From positions 1 to 9,926 of the forward strand of contig PUNR01000269.1 of assembly GCA_003551805.1 (NCBI GenBank): a stretch of 9,926 bases of DNA, given 5' to 3'. The notes beneath the pieces were generated by a model that saw only the letters and a program-made list of their open reading frames with translations, did not search any database and had not been told where the DNA came from. The DNA is from Loktanella sp. (GTDB lineage: Bacteria > Pseudomonadota > Alphaproteobacteria > Rhodobacterales > Rhodobacteraceae). A program made the position numbers and the translations under genes. This document shows, one piece after another, positions 1 through 6,053 of this stretch; the stretch's first letter is position 1, and each line of letters begins with the position of its first letter.

Positions 1-1184
1 CAAACGGCGTTTTTGCGCCGCAGGTGAATTGTGGCATCACGCACACGAACGAAAAGACCCACGACATCATTCGTCGCAACCTTGACCGGTCTGCCATGTA
101 TGGTGGTCATATCGGTGGTGTTGGGCCACGCTACTGCCCGTCGATCGAAGATAAGGTGGTGCGCTTTGCAGATAAAACATCACACCAGATATTTCTTGAA
201 CCTGAAGGCGTGAATGACCATACCGTTTACCCCAACGGTATCTCGACGTCGCTGCCTGAATCGGTGCAAGCGGATTACGTTCATTCGATCTATGGCCTTG
301 AAAATGCGGTGATTTTGCAACCGGGCTATGCGATTGAATATGACTACGTTGACCCGCGTGCTTTGCGACCAACGCTTGAACTACGCGACGTGCCTGGTCT
401 GTATCTGGCAGGGCAGATCAACGGGACCACAGGCTATGAAGAGGCAGCAGCACAGGGCCTTGTGGCCGGTTTGAACGCAGCGGCAGTTGCCTTGGGCCAG
501 CAACCAGTACATTTCAGCAGACGCGAATCTTACATTGGCGTTATGATTGACGACCTGATTACGCGTGGCGTGTCAGAACCATACCGCATGTTTACCTCGC
601 GCGCCGAGTTCAGGCTGTCCCTGCGTGCGGACAATGCGGATCAACGGCTGACCGTGCGCGGTCGTGATATTGGCTGCGTAAGAGATGTCAGATGGGCCTC
701 TTTTTCCAAAAAAATGAATGAAATCAACGCAGCTAAGGCAACCTTATCAGAAATTTCCTTATCGTCGCGCGATATTGCTGCAACCGGTGCGCAGTTGAAT
801 GTTGATGGTCCGCGCAAATCTGCGCTGGATGCACTTGCGTTAGCCGATTTTGATTTTGCCCAGCTTTCCAGTCTGGTCCCTGAAGTAGCGCATATTTCAA
901 CCGCTACACGGGATCAGATTAAGAAAGACGCGCTGTATGCACATTACATCGCGCGGCAGGAACGTGACGTTCAATCAATGGAACGTGACGAACAGCAGAT
1001 CATTCCTGATGATCTGGTCTACGCCGACGTGAAGGGTTTATCGTCGGAACTGACGATCAAGCTTGAAAAGGCAAGGCCGGCGTCAATAGCACAAGCTGGC
1101 CGGATAGAAGGCATGACGCCTGCGGCACTTATGCTGTTGGTTGCCGCGATCAAGCGGCAGGCATTCTCTAAGACAGGTAGTTAA
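1..1184 (+). CDS. mnmG: tRNA uridine-5-carboxymethylaminomethyl(34) synthesis enzyme MnmG (GidA), 5'-truncated by window edge
   Basis: MnmG is the FAD-dependent partner of MnmE. The cytoplasmic complex installs the (carboxymethyl)aminomethyl group on the wobble uridine U34 of certain tRNAs, which improves decoding of codons ending in A or G. The reading frame is open from the first base (codons begin at base 3), so this is the C-terminal part. Roughly 240 residues, including the N-terminal FAD-binding GxGxxG region, lie outside. Visible family features are CGITHTNEKTH near the left edge, the conserved cysteine of RYCPSIEDK (codon 135-137, equivalent to E. coli Cys277 by my recollection), the GidA signature AGQINGTTGYEEAAAQG (about 408-458), TSRAEFRLSLRADNADQRLT, and a C-terminal helical domain that binds MnmE/tRNA (GLSSELTIKLEKARPASIAQA). 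The length from CGIT to the stop, 384 residues, matches E. coli. rsmG starts 4 bases after the stop, as in the classic gidA-gidB pair, so the two are surely cotranscribed. The identification is very secure. Confidence 0.97.
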   Translation, partial: NGVFAPQVNCGITHTNEKTHDIIRRNLDRSAMYGGHIGGVGPRYCPSIEDKVVRFADKTSHQIFLEPEGVNDHTVYPNGISTSLPESVQADYVHSIYGLENAVILQPGYAIEYDYVDPRALRPTLELRDVPGLYLAGQINGTTGYEEAAAQGLVAGLNAAAVALGQQPVHFSRRESYIGVMIDDLITRGVSEPYRMFTSRAEFRLSLRADNADQRLTVRGRDIGCVRDVRWASFSKKMNEINAAKATLSEISLSSRDIAATGAQLNVDGPRKSALDALALADFDFAQLSSLVPEVAHISTATRDQIKKDALYAHYIARQERDVQSMERDEQQIIPDDLVYADVKGLSSELTIKLEKARPASIAQAGRIEGMTPAALMLLVAAIKRQAFSKTGS

Positions 1185-1188
1185 GCGC

Positions 1189-1806
1189 ATGACAGCCGTA
1201 GTCGGTGGTCTTAATGTTTCACGTGAAACAATGGCGGACCTTGAGAAGTTTACTGCTCTTGTGCTGAAATGGACGCTCAAGATCAATTTGATCAGTGCTG
1301 CTGCGCAGGTGGATATTTGGGATCGTCATGTCGTCGACTCCGTTCAAATCTACCAGTACGCGCCAGCAGATTATCATTCATGGCTGGATATCGGCAGTGG
1401 CGGCGGCTTTCCTGGTATTGTTGCTGCAGTATTGGCCAAGGAATTCGCCCCAAATGCGCGGTTTATTCTGATCGAAAGTGATCAGCGCAAGGCCACATTC
1501 TTGCGCACAGCGATTCGAGAGCTGAGTTTAAACGCATCCGTCACCGCCGACCGTATTGAAAATGTGTCCTGCCTGAACGCAGATGTGGTTTCTGCGCGGG
1601 CATTGGGCTCATTACCGCTGCTCTTACCTTTGATTTCGTCCCATTTAGCACCAAATGGCGTGGCTATTTTGCACAAAGGCAAGCAAGTTGACCAGGAAGT
1701 TGCAGAAGCCCGCCAAGACTGGCGCTTTGACCTTGAAGAACGGCCCAGTTTGACTGATCCTGATGGTCGAATACTCCTCATTCAAAGGATATCCCGTGCC
1801 GCTTGA
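1189..1806 (+). CDS. rsmG: 16S rRNA (guanine-527-N7)-methyltransferase RsmG (GidB)
   Basis: RsmG transfers a methyl group from S-adenosylmethionine to N7 of G527 (E. coli numbering) in 16S rRNA, near the decoding site. In other bacteria its loss gives low-level streptomycin resistance. The protein is 205 residues, normal for the family. Its Rossmann methyltransferase fold shows DIWDRHVVDS (residues 42-51), SAM-binding motif I in WLDIGSGGGFPG (65-76), the acidic ribose-contacting LIESDQRKATF, and VVSARALGSLP. I chose the ATG at 1189, four bases after the mnmG stop, because it places NVSRET at residues 9-14 as in alphaproteobacterial homologues I recall. The in-frame TTG at 1141 would run back into mnmG. 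Codons 9-14 carry a perfect parS site (see 1215-1230). The 3' end overlaps parA by 11 bases, suggesting translational coupling. Confidence 0.96.
   Translation: MTAVVGGLNVSRETMADLEKFTALVLKWTLKINLISAAAQVDIWDRHVVDSVQIYQYAPADYHSWLDIGSGGGFPGIVAAVLAKEFAPNARFILIESDQRKATFLRTAIRELSLNASVTADRIENVSCLNADVVSARALGSLPLLLPLISSHLAPNGVAILHKGKQVDQEVAEARQDWRFDLEERPSLTDPDGRILLIQRISRAA
1215..1230. promoter_or_regulatory. parS: parS centromere site inside rsmG
   Basis: The 16 bases TGTTTCACGTGAAACA form a perfect inverted repeat with no spacer. They match the widely conserved bacterial parS consensus TGTTNCACGTGNAACA at every fixed position. ParB loads here, binds CTP and spreads or slides along DNA, and ParA then moves the complex to the cell poles. 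The site sits in the N-terminal coding region of rsmG and is read as the codons for NVSRET, 566 bases upstream of the parA start and about 1.4 kb upstream of parB. A dyad with no loop suits protein binding to DNA rather than an RNA hairpin. I found no second full copy in the window; a half-match at 7836-7844 in mutS lacks the right arm. That the site is used by this ParB is inference, but it is strongly supported by the adjacent parAB genes. Confidence 0.93.
1784..1789 (+). promoter_or_regulatory. Ribosome binding site deciding the parA start
   Basis: AAAGGA lies 6 bases before the GTG at 1796, inside the end of rsmG. It favours this GTG over the in-frame ATG at 1763, which has no comparable purine-rich element in front of it and would add 11 residues of rsmG-overlapping sequence (VEYSSFKGYP) not expected in ParA. 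Confidence 0.7.
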
Positions 1807-2593
1807 CCGTACTAAATCTGGTCCAAAAATCATCGCCATTGCCAACCAGAAGGGTGGGGTGGGTAAAACCACCACGACCATCAACCTCGGCGCTGCGCTG
1901 GCAGAATTGAAAAAGCGGGTCTTGCTGATCGATCTTGACCCTCAGGGCAACGCATCGACCGGTCTTGGTATCGGCCCGGATCAGCGCGACATTACAACCT
2001 ATGACGTACTATCCGGCGATTCGACCGTGGCAGAGGCGACGCAAGTCACAAATGTCACTGGATTGTCTATCGTTCCGGCGACAACTGACCTAAGTTCGGC
2101 TGATATAGAGCTTCTCGACAACAAAAAACGCAGCTTTCTTTTGCGTGATGTTTTGAACGGCGTTACAGGCTACGACTATATTTTGATAGATTGTCCGCCA
2201 TCTCTCAATATCTTGACTGTAAATGCGATGGTGGCGGCGCACTCCATCCTTGTCCCTCTGCAAAGCGAGTTTTTCGCGTTGGAAGGATTGTCCCAATTGA
2301 TCCTCACAGTGCGCGACGTTCGCCAATCTGCCAATCCGGATCTACGGATCGAAGGGATCGTCCTGACAATGTATGACAGCCGCAACAACCTGTCGCTGCA
2401 GGTTGAACAGGACGCGCGCGAAAACATGGGCGAAATGGTCTTTAAAACAGTTATCCCCCGCAATGTCCGCCTAAGCGAGGCACCATCATTCGCAATGCCG
2501 GTCTTGGCCTATGATTCTGCATCAAAAGGCAGCAAAGCCTATCGTGCGCTGGCTAAAGAAGTGATAAAAAAATCAACGAAATTAAAGGCTTAA
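1796..2593 (+). CDS. parA: Chromosome-partitioning ATPase ParA (Soj family)
   Basis: ParA is the ATPase of the ParABS system. ATP-bound dimers coat the nucleoid, ParB-parS complexes trigger hydrolysis, and the resulting gradient pulls newly copied origins apart. With the GTG start the protein is 265 residues, typical of small chromosomal ParA proteins without an N-terminal HTH. It has the deviant Walker A box KGGVGKTT (residues 19-26, signature lysine K19), the A' motif LLIDLDPQGN (43-52), and Walker B YILIDCPPS (128-136). Basic residues near the C-terminus (KGSKAYRALAKEVIKKSTKLK) fit non-specific DNA binding. The start overlaps rsmG by 11 bases, and parB follows after 4 bases, so expression is probably coupled along the mnmG-rsmG-parA-parB transcript. 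A plasmid-type ParA is unlikely given the rRNA/tRNA-modification neighbours and the nearby parS. Confidence 0.96.
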   Translation: MPLDRTKSGPKIIAIANQKGGVGKTTTTINLGAALAELKKRVLLIDLDPQGNASTGLGIGPDQRDITTYDVLSGDSTVAEATQVTNVTGLSIVPATTDLSSADIELLDNKKRSFLLRDVLNGVTGYDYILIDCPPSLNILTVNAMVAAHSILVPLQSEFFALEGLSQLILTVRDVRQSANPDLRIEGIVLTMYDSRNNLSLQVEQDARENMGEMVFKTVIPRNVRLSEAPSFAMPVLAYDSASKGSKAYRALAKEVIKKSTKLKA

Positions 2594-2597
2594 ACCC

Positions 2598-3485
2598 ATG
2601 GCACGCAATATTAAAAATCCACGCGGTCTGGGGCGCGGTCTGTCGGCCTTGATGTCGGATGTCGGGCAGACTGACAGCGCACCAATGGCGCCTAAGAAAG
2701 CGGATTTGATTGTCCCGGTCGAAACCATCCGCCCCAACCCCGACCAGCCCCGCCGCACCTTCGCCGAGGACGCGCTGCAAGAACTTGCCGCCTCCATCGC
2801 TGAAAAGGGGATCATCCAGCCGCTGATCGTCCGCGTGTCGCCACAAGACCCCGCAATCTACGAAATTGTTGCGGGCGAACGCCGTTGGCGCGCCGCGCAA
2901 ATCGCCAAATTGCACGATATTCCGGTTTTGGTGCGCGACTATACGGATACAGAAGTCCTTGAAGTTGCCATTATCGAAAACATCCAGCGCGCCGACTTAA
3001 ACGCCGTGGACGAAGCTGCCAGCTATCGTCAGTTGATGGATAAGTTCGGCCATACGCAGGACCAGATGGCCACCGCGCTTGGCAAAAGCCGCAGTCATAT
3101 TGCCAATCTTCTTAGATTATTGTCGCTTCCAGAAGAAGTGCAGGGCTATCTTGTCTCTGGTGCCCTGACCGCCGGACATGCCCGTACCCTCGTCGGCCAT
3201 CCGCAAGCAGTGCCGCTCGCGCGTGAATACATCCAGCGCAAACTCTCGGTAAGAGAGGCTGAAAGCCTCGCAAAGAAAGGTCCGGCTTTGAAACGGCGGT
3301 CCGTTCCTGGTGCGCCTGTTCCCAAAGACCCCGACACCATCCAGATCGAAAACGAACTGACAGCGACCCTGCGCATGAAGGTCACAATTGACCACAAGGC
3401 AGGGGATGAAGGCGGAAAAATTTCGATCAGCTACAAATCACTGGATCAGCTGGACGATTTGTTGCGCGCTCTCGCTGGCAATTAA
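2598..3485 (+). CDS. parB: Chromosome-partitioning protein ParB (Spo0J family CTPase)
   Basis: ParB binds parS, uses CTP to close into a clamp that slides on DNA, and stimulates ParA. The protein has 295 residues, a usual length. The N-terminus carries the ParA-contacting motif GLGRGLSALM (residues 10-19). The ParB/Srx CTP-binding domain follows, with IRPNPDQPRRTF (44-55), the phosphate-contacting GERRWRAAQ (93-101) and ENIQRADLN (127-135). Next is the parS-reading helix-turn-helix, about 151-190 (FGHTQDQMATALGKSRSHIANLLRLL), a linker, and a C-terminal dimerisation segment ending SYKSLDQLDDLLRAL. The ATG at 2598 is preceded by AAAGG (2584-2588). The stop codon overlaps the stop of the opposing hemW by 3 bases, leaving no room for a separate terminator. 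The adjacent parA and the upstream parS support a chromosomal segregation role. Confidence 0.97.
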   Translation: MARNIKNPRGLGRGLSALMSDVGQTDSAPMAPKKADLIVPVETIRPNPDQPRRTFAEDALQELAASIAEKGIIQPLIVRVSPQDPAIYEIVAGERRWRAAQIAKLHDIPVLVRDYTDTEVLEVAIIENIQRADLNAVDEAASYRQLMDKFGHTQDQMATALGKSRSHIANLLRLLSLPEEVQGYLVSGALTAGHARTLVGHPQAVPLAREYIQRKLSVREAESLAKKGPALKRRSVPGAPVPKDPDTIQIENELTATLRMKVTIDHKAGDEGGKISISYKSLDQLDDLLRALAGN

Positions 3486-4630
3486 TCCTGCAGCAATGTT
3501 CGCAGGACAGCATTTAGCACGGGCCTGCCCGCGGCGGTAACGCGTAACCTATCCGGGGTCATTTCGATCATTCCCATGTCGGTTAAGTCATTAATTTTGT
3601 TGATAAGTTTTGGAATATCCAAACGCTCCACCAGCACACCTTCGTTCAGGCGCATCCCCATCAAAAGCCGCTCTGTCGCTTGGGCGTCTTCGTCGAGAAC
3701 ACTGCGCGTCAGATCACCGTTGCCAGTCTTGCGCACCTGCGACAGCCACATCAGCGGGGCCAGTCCTGCCTCGGTGGCATACCGTTGTCCGTTCAATGTC
3801 AGGCGCCCATGCGCACCGGGGCCGATCCCGCCATAGTCTCCATAGCGCCAGTAAATCTGGTTATGCACGCTTTCACAGCCTGTCCGCGCATGGTTGGATA
3901 CTTCATAACTGCCGAACCCCGCCGTCTCGCAGATATCCTGCGTCAGCGCGTACATATCCGCAGACAAATCGTCATCGGGCAGCCCCCGCAATTTTCCCGC
4001 AGCATAGCGGTCACCAAAGGCTGTCCCGTCCTCGATCGTCAATTGGTACAGCGACAGATGGTCTACCGCTAACGAAAGCGCCTCGCGCAGTTCTGCTTCC
4101 CAAGCGGCCAGCGTCTGGCCCTGCCTTGCATAGATCAGATCAAAACTGACCCGATCGAACACGCCGCGTGCAATGTCGAACGCGCGTAGCGCCTCGTCCC
4201 GGCCATGAAGTCGCCCCAGCGCCTTCAGGTCGGCATCATTCAGCGCCTGAATTCCCATCGACACACGGTTAACGCCTGCGTCGCGATATCCCGCAAACCG
4301 TCCCGCCTCGACCGATGTAGGGTTGGCTTCCAGTGTGATCTCGATGTCATTCGCCATCGGCCATGTGGCCCGCACGCGTGTCAGCACCGCATCAACCACA
4401 TCGGGGTCCATCATGCTTGGCGTGCCGCCGCCAAAGAACACAGACCGCAGAACGCGGCCTTCTGTTTCTGCACCTAACCGACTGATTTCGCTTAGATAAG
4501 CTTGCTCCCACGCCTTCTGGTCAATCTGCGCCACGACATGAGAGTTAAAGTCGCAATAGGGGCATTTGGCCTGACAAAATGGCCAATGGATATAAAGCCC
4601 AAAGCCCCCGTGTTCCCAATCCTCAGCCAA
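3482..4630 (-). CDS. hemW: Radical SAM heme chaperone HemW (HemN-like)
   Basis: HemW is related to oxygen-independent coproporphyrinogen III oxidase, but characterised members bind heme and deliver it to apoproteins. The radical-SAM 4Fe-4S motif is CQAKCPYC (Cys19, 23, 26 from the start used here), followed by DFNSH. True HemN has an extra cysteine right after this motif, and its absence argues for HemW. Other family blocks are FFGGGTPSMM, the EANPTS strand, LYQLTIEDGTAF, and HNQIYWRYGDYGGIGPGAHGR. No ATG exists near the N-terminus. A stop precedes the TTG at 4642, leaving TTGs at 4642 (386 residues) and 4630 (382). I chose 4630 because MAEDWEHGGFGLYIHWPFC resembles relatives I recall, but neither TTG has a strong ribosome-binding site. 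The start overlaps rdgB by 8 bases. Genomes often label this gene as coproporphyrinogen III oxidase; that activity is doubtful. Confidence 0.93.
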   Translation of the reverse strand: MAEDWEHGGFGLYIHWPFCQAKCPYCDFNSHVVAQIDQKAWEQAYLSEISRLGAETEGRVLRSVFFGGGTPSMMDPDVVDAVLTRVRATWPMANDIEITLEANPTSVEAGRFAGYRDAGVNRVSMGIQALNDADLKALGRLHGRDEALRAFDIARGVFDRVSFDLIYARQGQTLAAWEAELREALSLAVDHLSLYQLTIEDGTAFGDRYAAGKLRGLPDDDLSADMYALTQDICETAGFGSYEVSNHARTGCESVHNQIYWRYGDYGGIGPGAHGRLTLNGQRYATEAGLAPLMWLSQVRKTGNGDLTRSVLDEDAQATERLLMGMRLNEGVLVERLDIPKLINKINDLTDMGMIEMTPDRLRVTAAGRPVLNAVLRTLLQD

Positions 4631-5231
4631 AGCAGCCCGCAATCAGTTTGCGAAAAGCATCCGCGCGGTGGCTGATCTTGTTCTTTTCCCAGCGGTCCAT
4701 CTGGCCAAAGGTGATGTCGTGTCCATCAGGCTGAAAAATAGGGTCATATCCATGCCCCTGATCACCCCGCATCGGCCAGGTAATCTGCCCCGGCATCACG
4801 CCTTCAAATACCTCGTCATGTCCGTCTGGCCAGGCTAGCACCAGCGTACACCGAAACTGCGCCAAACGGGGGTAGGGGGCAGCGACAGCTTCTAGCTTGG
4901 CCCAAGTCTGCTCCATCGCCATCACAAAATCGCGGCCCTGCGGCGTTTCGGCCCAATCGGCGGTATAGACCCCTGGCGCACCGTCCAACCCGTCAATCGT
5001 GATGCCGCTGTCATCGGCCAAGGCGGGCAAGCCTACGGCCTTGGCCGCAGCATGCGCCTTGATCCGCGCGTTGCCCACAAACGTCGTCTCTGTTTCGTCT
5101 GGTTCGGGCAGCTTGTGGTCGGCATTGCTGCTGATTTTCACACCAAAAGGCGCCAGCAGATCACGGATCTCTTCCAGCTTTCCGAAGTTATGCGTCGCCA
5201 CCAGTAATTGATCGCCCGTAAACTTACGCAT
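4623..5231 (-). CDS. rdgB: XTP/dITP diphosphatase RdgB (HAM1 family)
   Basis: This house-cleaning enzyme hydrolyses deaminated purine nucleotides (dITP, XTP, ITP) to the monophosphate plus pyrophosphate, keeping them out of DNA and RNA. It is 202 residues, normal for the family. It shows the N-terminal substrate loop ATHNFGK (residues 12-18), FVGNARIKA (51-59), the metal-site motif LADDSGI (71-77), base-recognition GHGYDPIF (159-166), and the C-terminal SHRADAF (187-193). The start ATG overlaps the rph stop by one base (TGATG), a common coupling arrangement, and the end overlaps hemW. The rph-rdgB pairing is conserved in many bacteria and fits joint control of nucleic-acid quality. The assignment is secure. 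Confidence 0.96.
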   Translation of the reverse strand: MRKFTGDQLLVATHNFGKLEEIRDLLAPFGVKISSNADHKLPEPDETETTFVGNARIKAHAAAKAVGLPALADDSGITIDGLDGAPGVYTADWAETPQGRDFVMAMEQTWAKLEAVAAPYPRLAQFRCTLVLAWPDGHDEVFEGVMPGQITWPMRGDQGHGYDPIFQPDGHDITFGQMDRWEKNKISHRADAFRKLIAGCFG

Positions 5232-5938
5232 CAGCGCACCGCCGCCAGTTGCAGTTCGGTCAGTTCTGCCACGCCCTTTTCCGCCAGCCCCAAAAGCCCG
5301 TCCATCTGCGCGCGGCTGAAGGTGGCACCTTCCGCCGACATCTGCACCTCGACCAGCCGCCCACCCGTCATGACAAAGTTGCCGTCAACGCCAGCCTCGC
5401 TGTCCTCAGGATAATCCAGATCAAGCACTTCCTGCCCCGCGTAAATCCCGCAAGAGATTGCTGCAACAGGGTCCACCAGCGGATCACTGATAACTTGCCC
5501 GGTTTTCATCAGCTTCAGCACCGCCAGTTTCAACGCCACCCAACCGCCGGTAATCGACGCACAGCGGGTGCCGCCATCGGCCTGAATGACATCGCAATCC
5601 ACGATGATCTGCCGCTCGCCCAAGGCGACCCGGTCAACGCCCGCCCGCAGCGACCGCCCGATCAGCCGCTGAATTTCCTGCGTGCGCCCTGACTGGCCTT
5701 CCTTGGCCTCGCGCCGCATCCGTGTGTTGGTCGCGCGGGGCAGCATGCCGTATTCTGCCGTGACCCAGCCCAGCCCGGTGTTTTTCAGAAACGATGGCAC
5801 CCGTTCATCAATGGACGCAGTGCACAGCACATGGGTATTGCCGCATTTGATCAGGCAGGACCCTTCGGCATGCATCGTCACATTGGTTTCAATGGTGACG
5901 TTGCGCATTTCGTTGATCTGACGGCCGGATGGACGCAT
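5231..5938 (-). CDS. rph: Ribonuclease PH
   Basis: RNase PH is a phosphate-dependent 3'-to-5' exoribonuclease that trims tRNA 3' ends and helps degrade structured RNA; it works as a hexamer. The protein is 235 residues, close to the usual 238, and appears intact. Family features are MRPSGR at the start, LPRATNTRMRREAKEG (67-81), the RTQEIQRLIGRSLR helix (85-98; Arg85 is the likely phosphate-binding arginine), DCDVIQADGGTRCASITGG (114-132, with the GTR phosphate loop), and the catalytic-acid region DLDYPEDSEAGVDGNFVMTGG. The frame extends open to 6076, but the start at 5938 is fixed by the canonical MRPSGR N-terminus and an AGGAG ribosome-binding site. It is the first gene of the minus-strand rph-rdgB-hemW group and diverges from hrcA. 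Confidence 0.97.
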   Translation of the reverse strand: MRPSGRQINEMRNVTIETNVTMHAEGSCLIKCGNTHVLCTASIDERVPSFLKNTGLGWVTAEYGMLPRATNTRMRREAKEGQSGRTQEIQRLIGRSLRAGVDRVALGERQIIVDCDVIQADGGTRCASITGGWVALKLAVLKLMKTGQVISDPLVDPVAAISCGIYAGQEVLDLDYPEDSEAGVDGNFVMTGGRLVEVQMSAEGATFSRAQMDGLLGLAEKGVAELTELQLAAVR

Positions 5939-5945
5939 GGGAATA

Positions 5946-5950
5946 CTCCT
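5946..5950 (-). promoter_or_regulatory. Ribosome binding site fixing the rph start
   Basis: On the minus strand AGGAG stands 7 bases before the ATG at 5938. This is the best Shine-Dalgarno match in the window and excludes the longer open frame reaching back to 6076, which would run across the divergent gap into hrcA. Confidence 0.8.
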
Positions 5951-5964
5951 GTTGCTTGCTTTGC

Positions 5965-5979
5965 GGGCATAGTATGCCC
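5965..5979. promoter_or_regulatory. 15-bp palindrome in the rph/hrcA divergent gap (possible operator)
   Basis: GGGCATA-G-TATGCCC is a perfect inverted repeat with 7-bp arms around one central base, about midway in the 115-bp gap between the divergent rph and hrcA starts. It lies 15 bases upstream of the rph ribosome-binding site. It does not match CIRCE (TTAGCACTC with an inverted copy 9 bases away), so there is no evidence that HrcA binds it. A -10-like hexamer falls in its centre on each strand (TAGTAT/TACTAT), but I found no convincing -35 at 16-18 bp on either strand. It may be an operator or chance. Confidence 0.35.
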
Positions 5980-6043
5980 ACATCTGAAATCCAACCCCGA
6001 TTGACGCCGATGCCTGTTTGGCCTTAACTGCCATCGCCCTGAA

Positions 6044-6048
6044 AGAGG
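6044..6048 (+). promoter_or_regulatory. Ribosome binding site favouring the TTG start of hrcA
   Basis: AGAGG lies 5 bases before the TTG at 6054. The in-frame TTG at 6018 and the ATG at 6084 lack a comparable element, so this site is the basis for the start chosen for hrcA. Confidence 0.6.
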
Positions 6049-6053
6049 TCAAA

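Noticed and set aside
959..990. Direct repeat GGAACGTGACG (959-969 and 980-990) in mnmG
   Set aside because: The copies are 21 bases apart and encode ERD twice at heptad spacing in a helical part of MnmG; this is explained by protein sequence and too short to be a mobile or regulatory repeat.
2453..2461. TTATCCCCC as a DnaA box near parA
   Set aside because: It departs from TTATNCACA at two positions and stands alone inside parA; there is no cluster of boxes or AT-rich unwinding region.
3610..4149. 179-codon plus-strand open frame
   Set aside because: It is antisense to the conserved hemW reading frame, with no family motif and no ribosome-binding context.
5939..6053. CIRCE element or heat-shock sigma-factor promoter upstream of hrcA
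   Set aside because: No TTAGCACTC-type inverted repeat is present. A CTTGCT (5955-5960) with CCCACAT (5977-5983) 16 bases on resembles a sigma-32 promoter only loosely, too weak to annotate.
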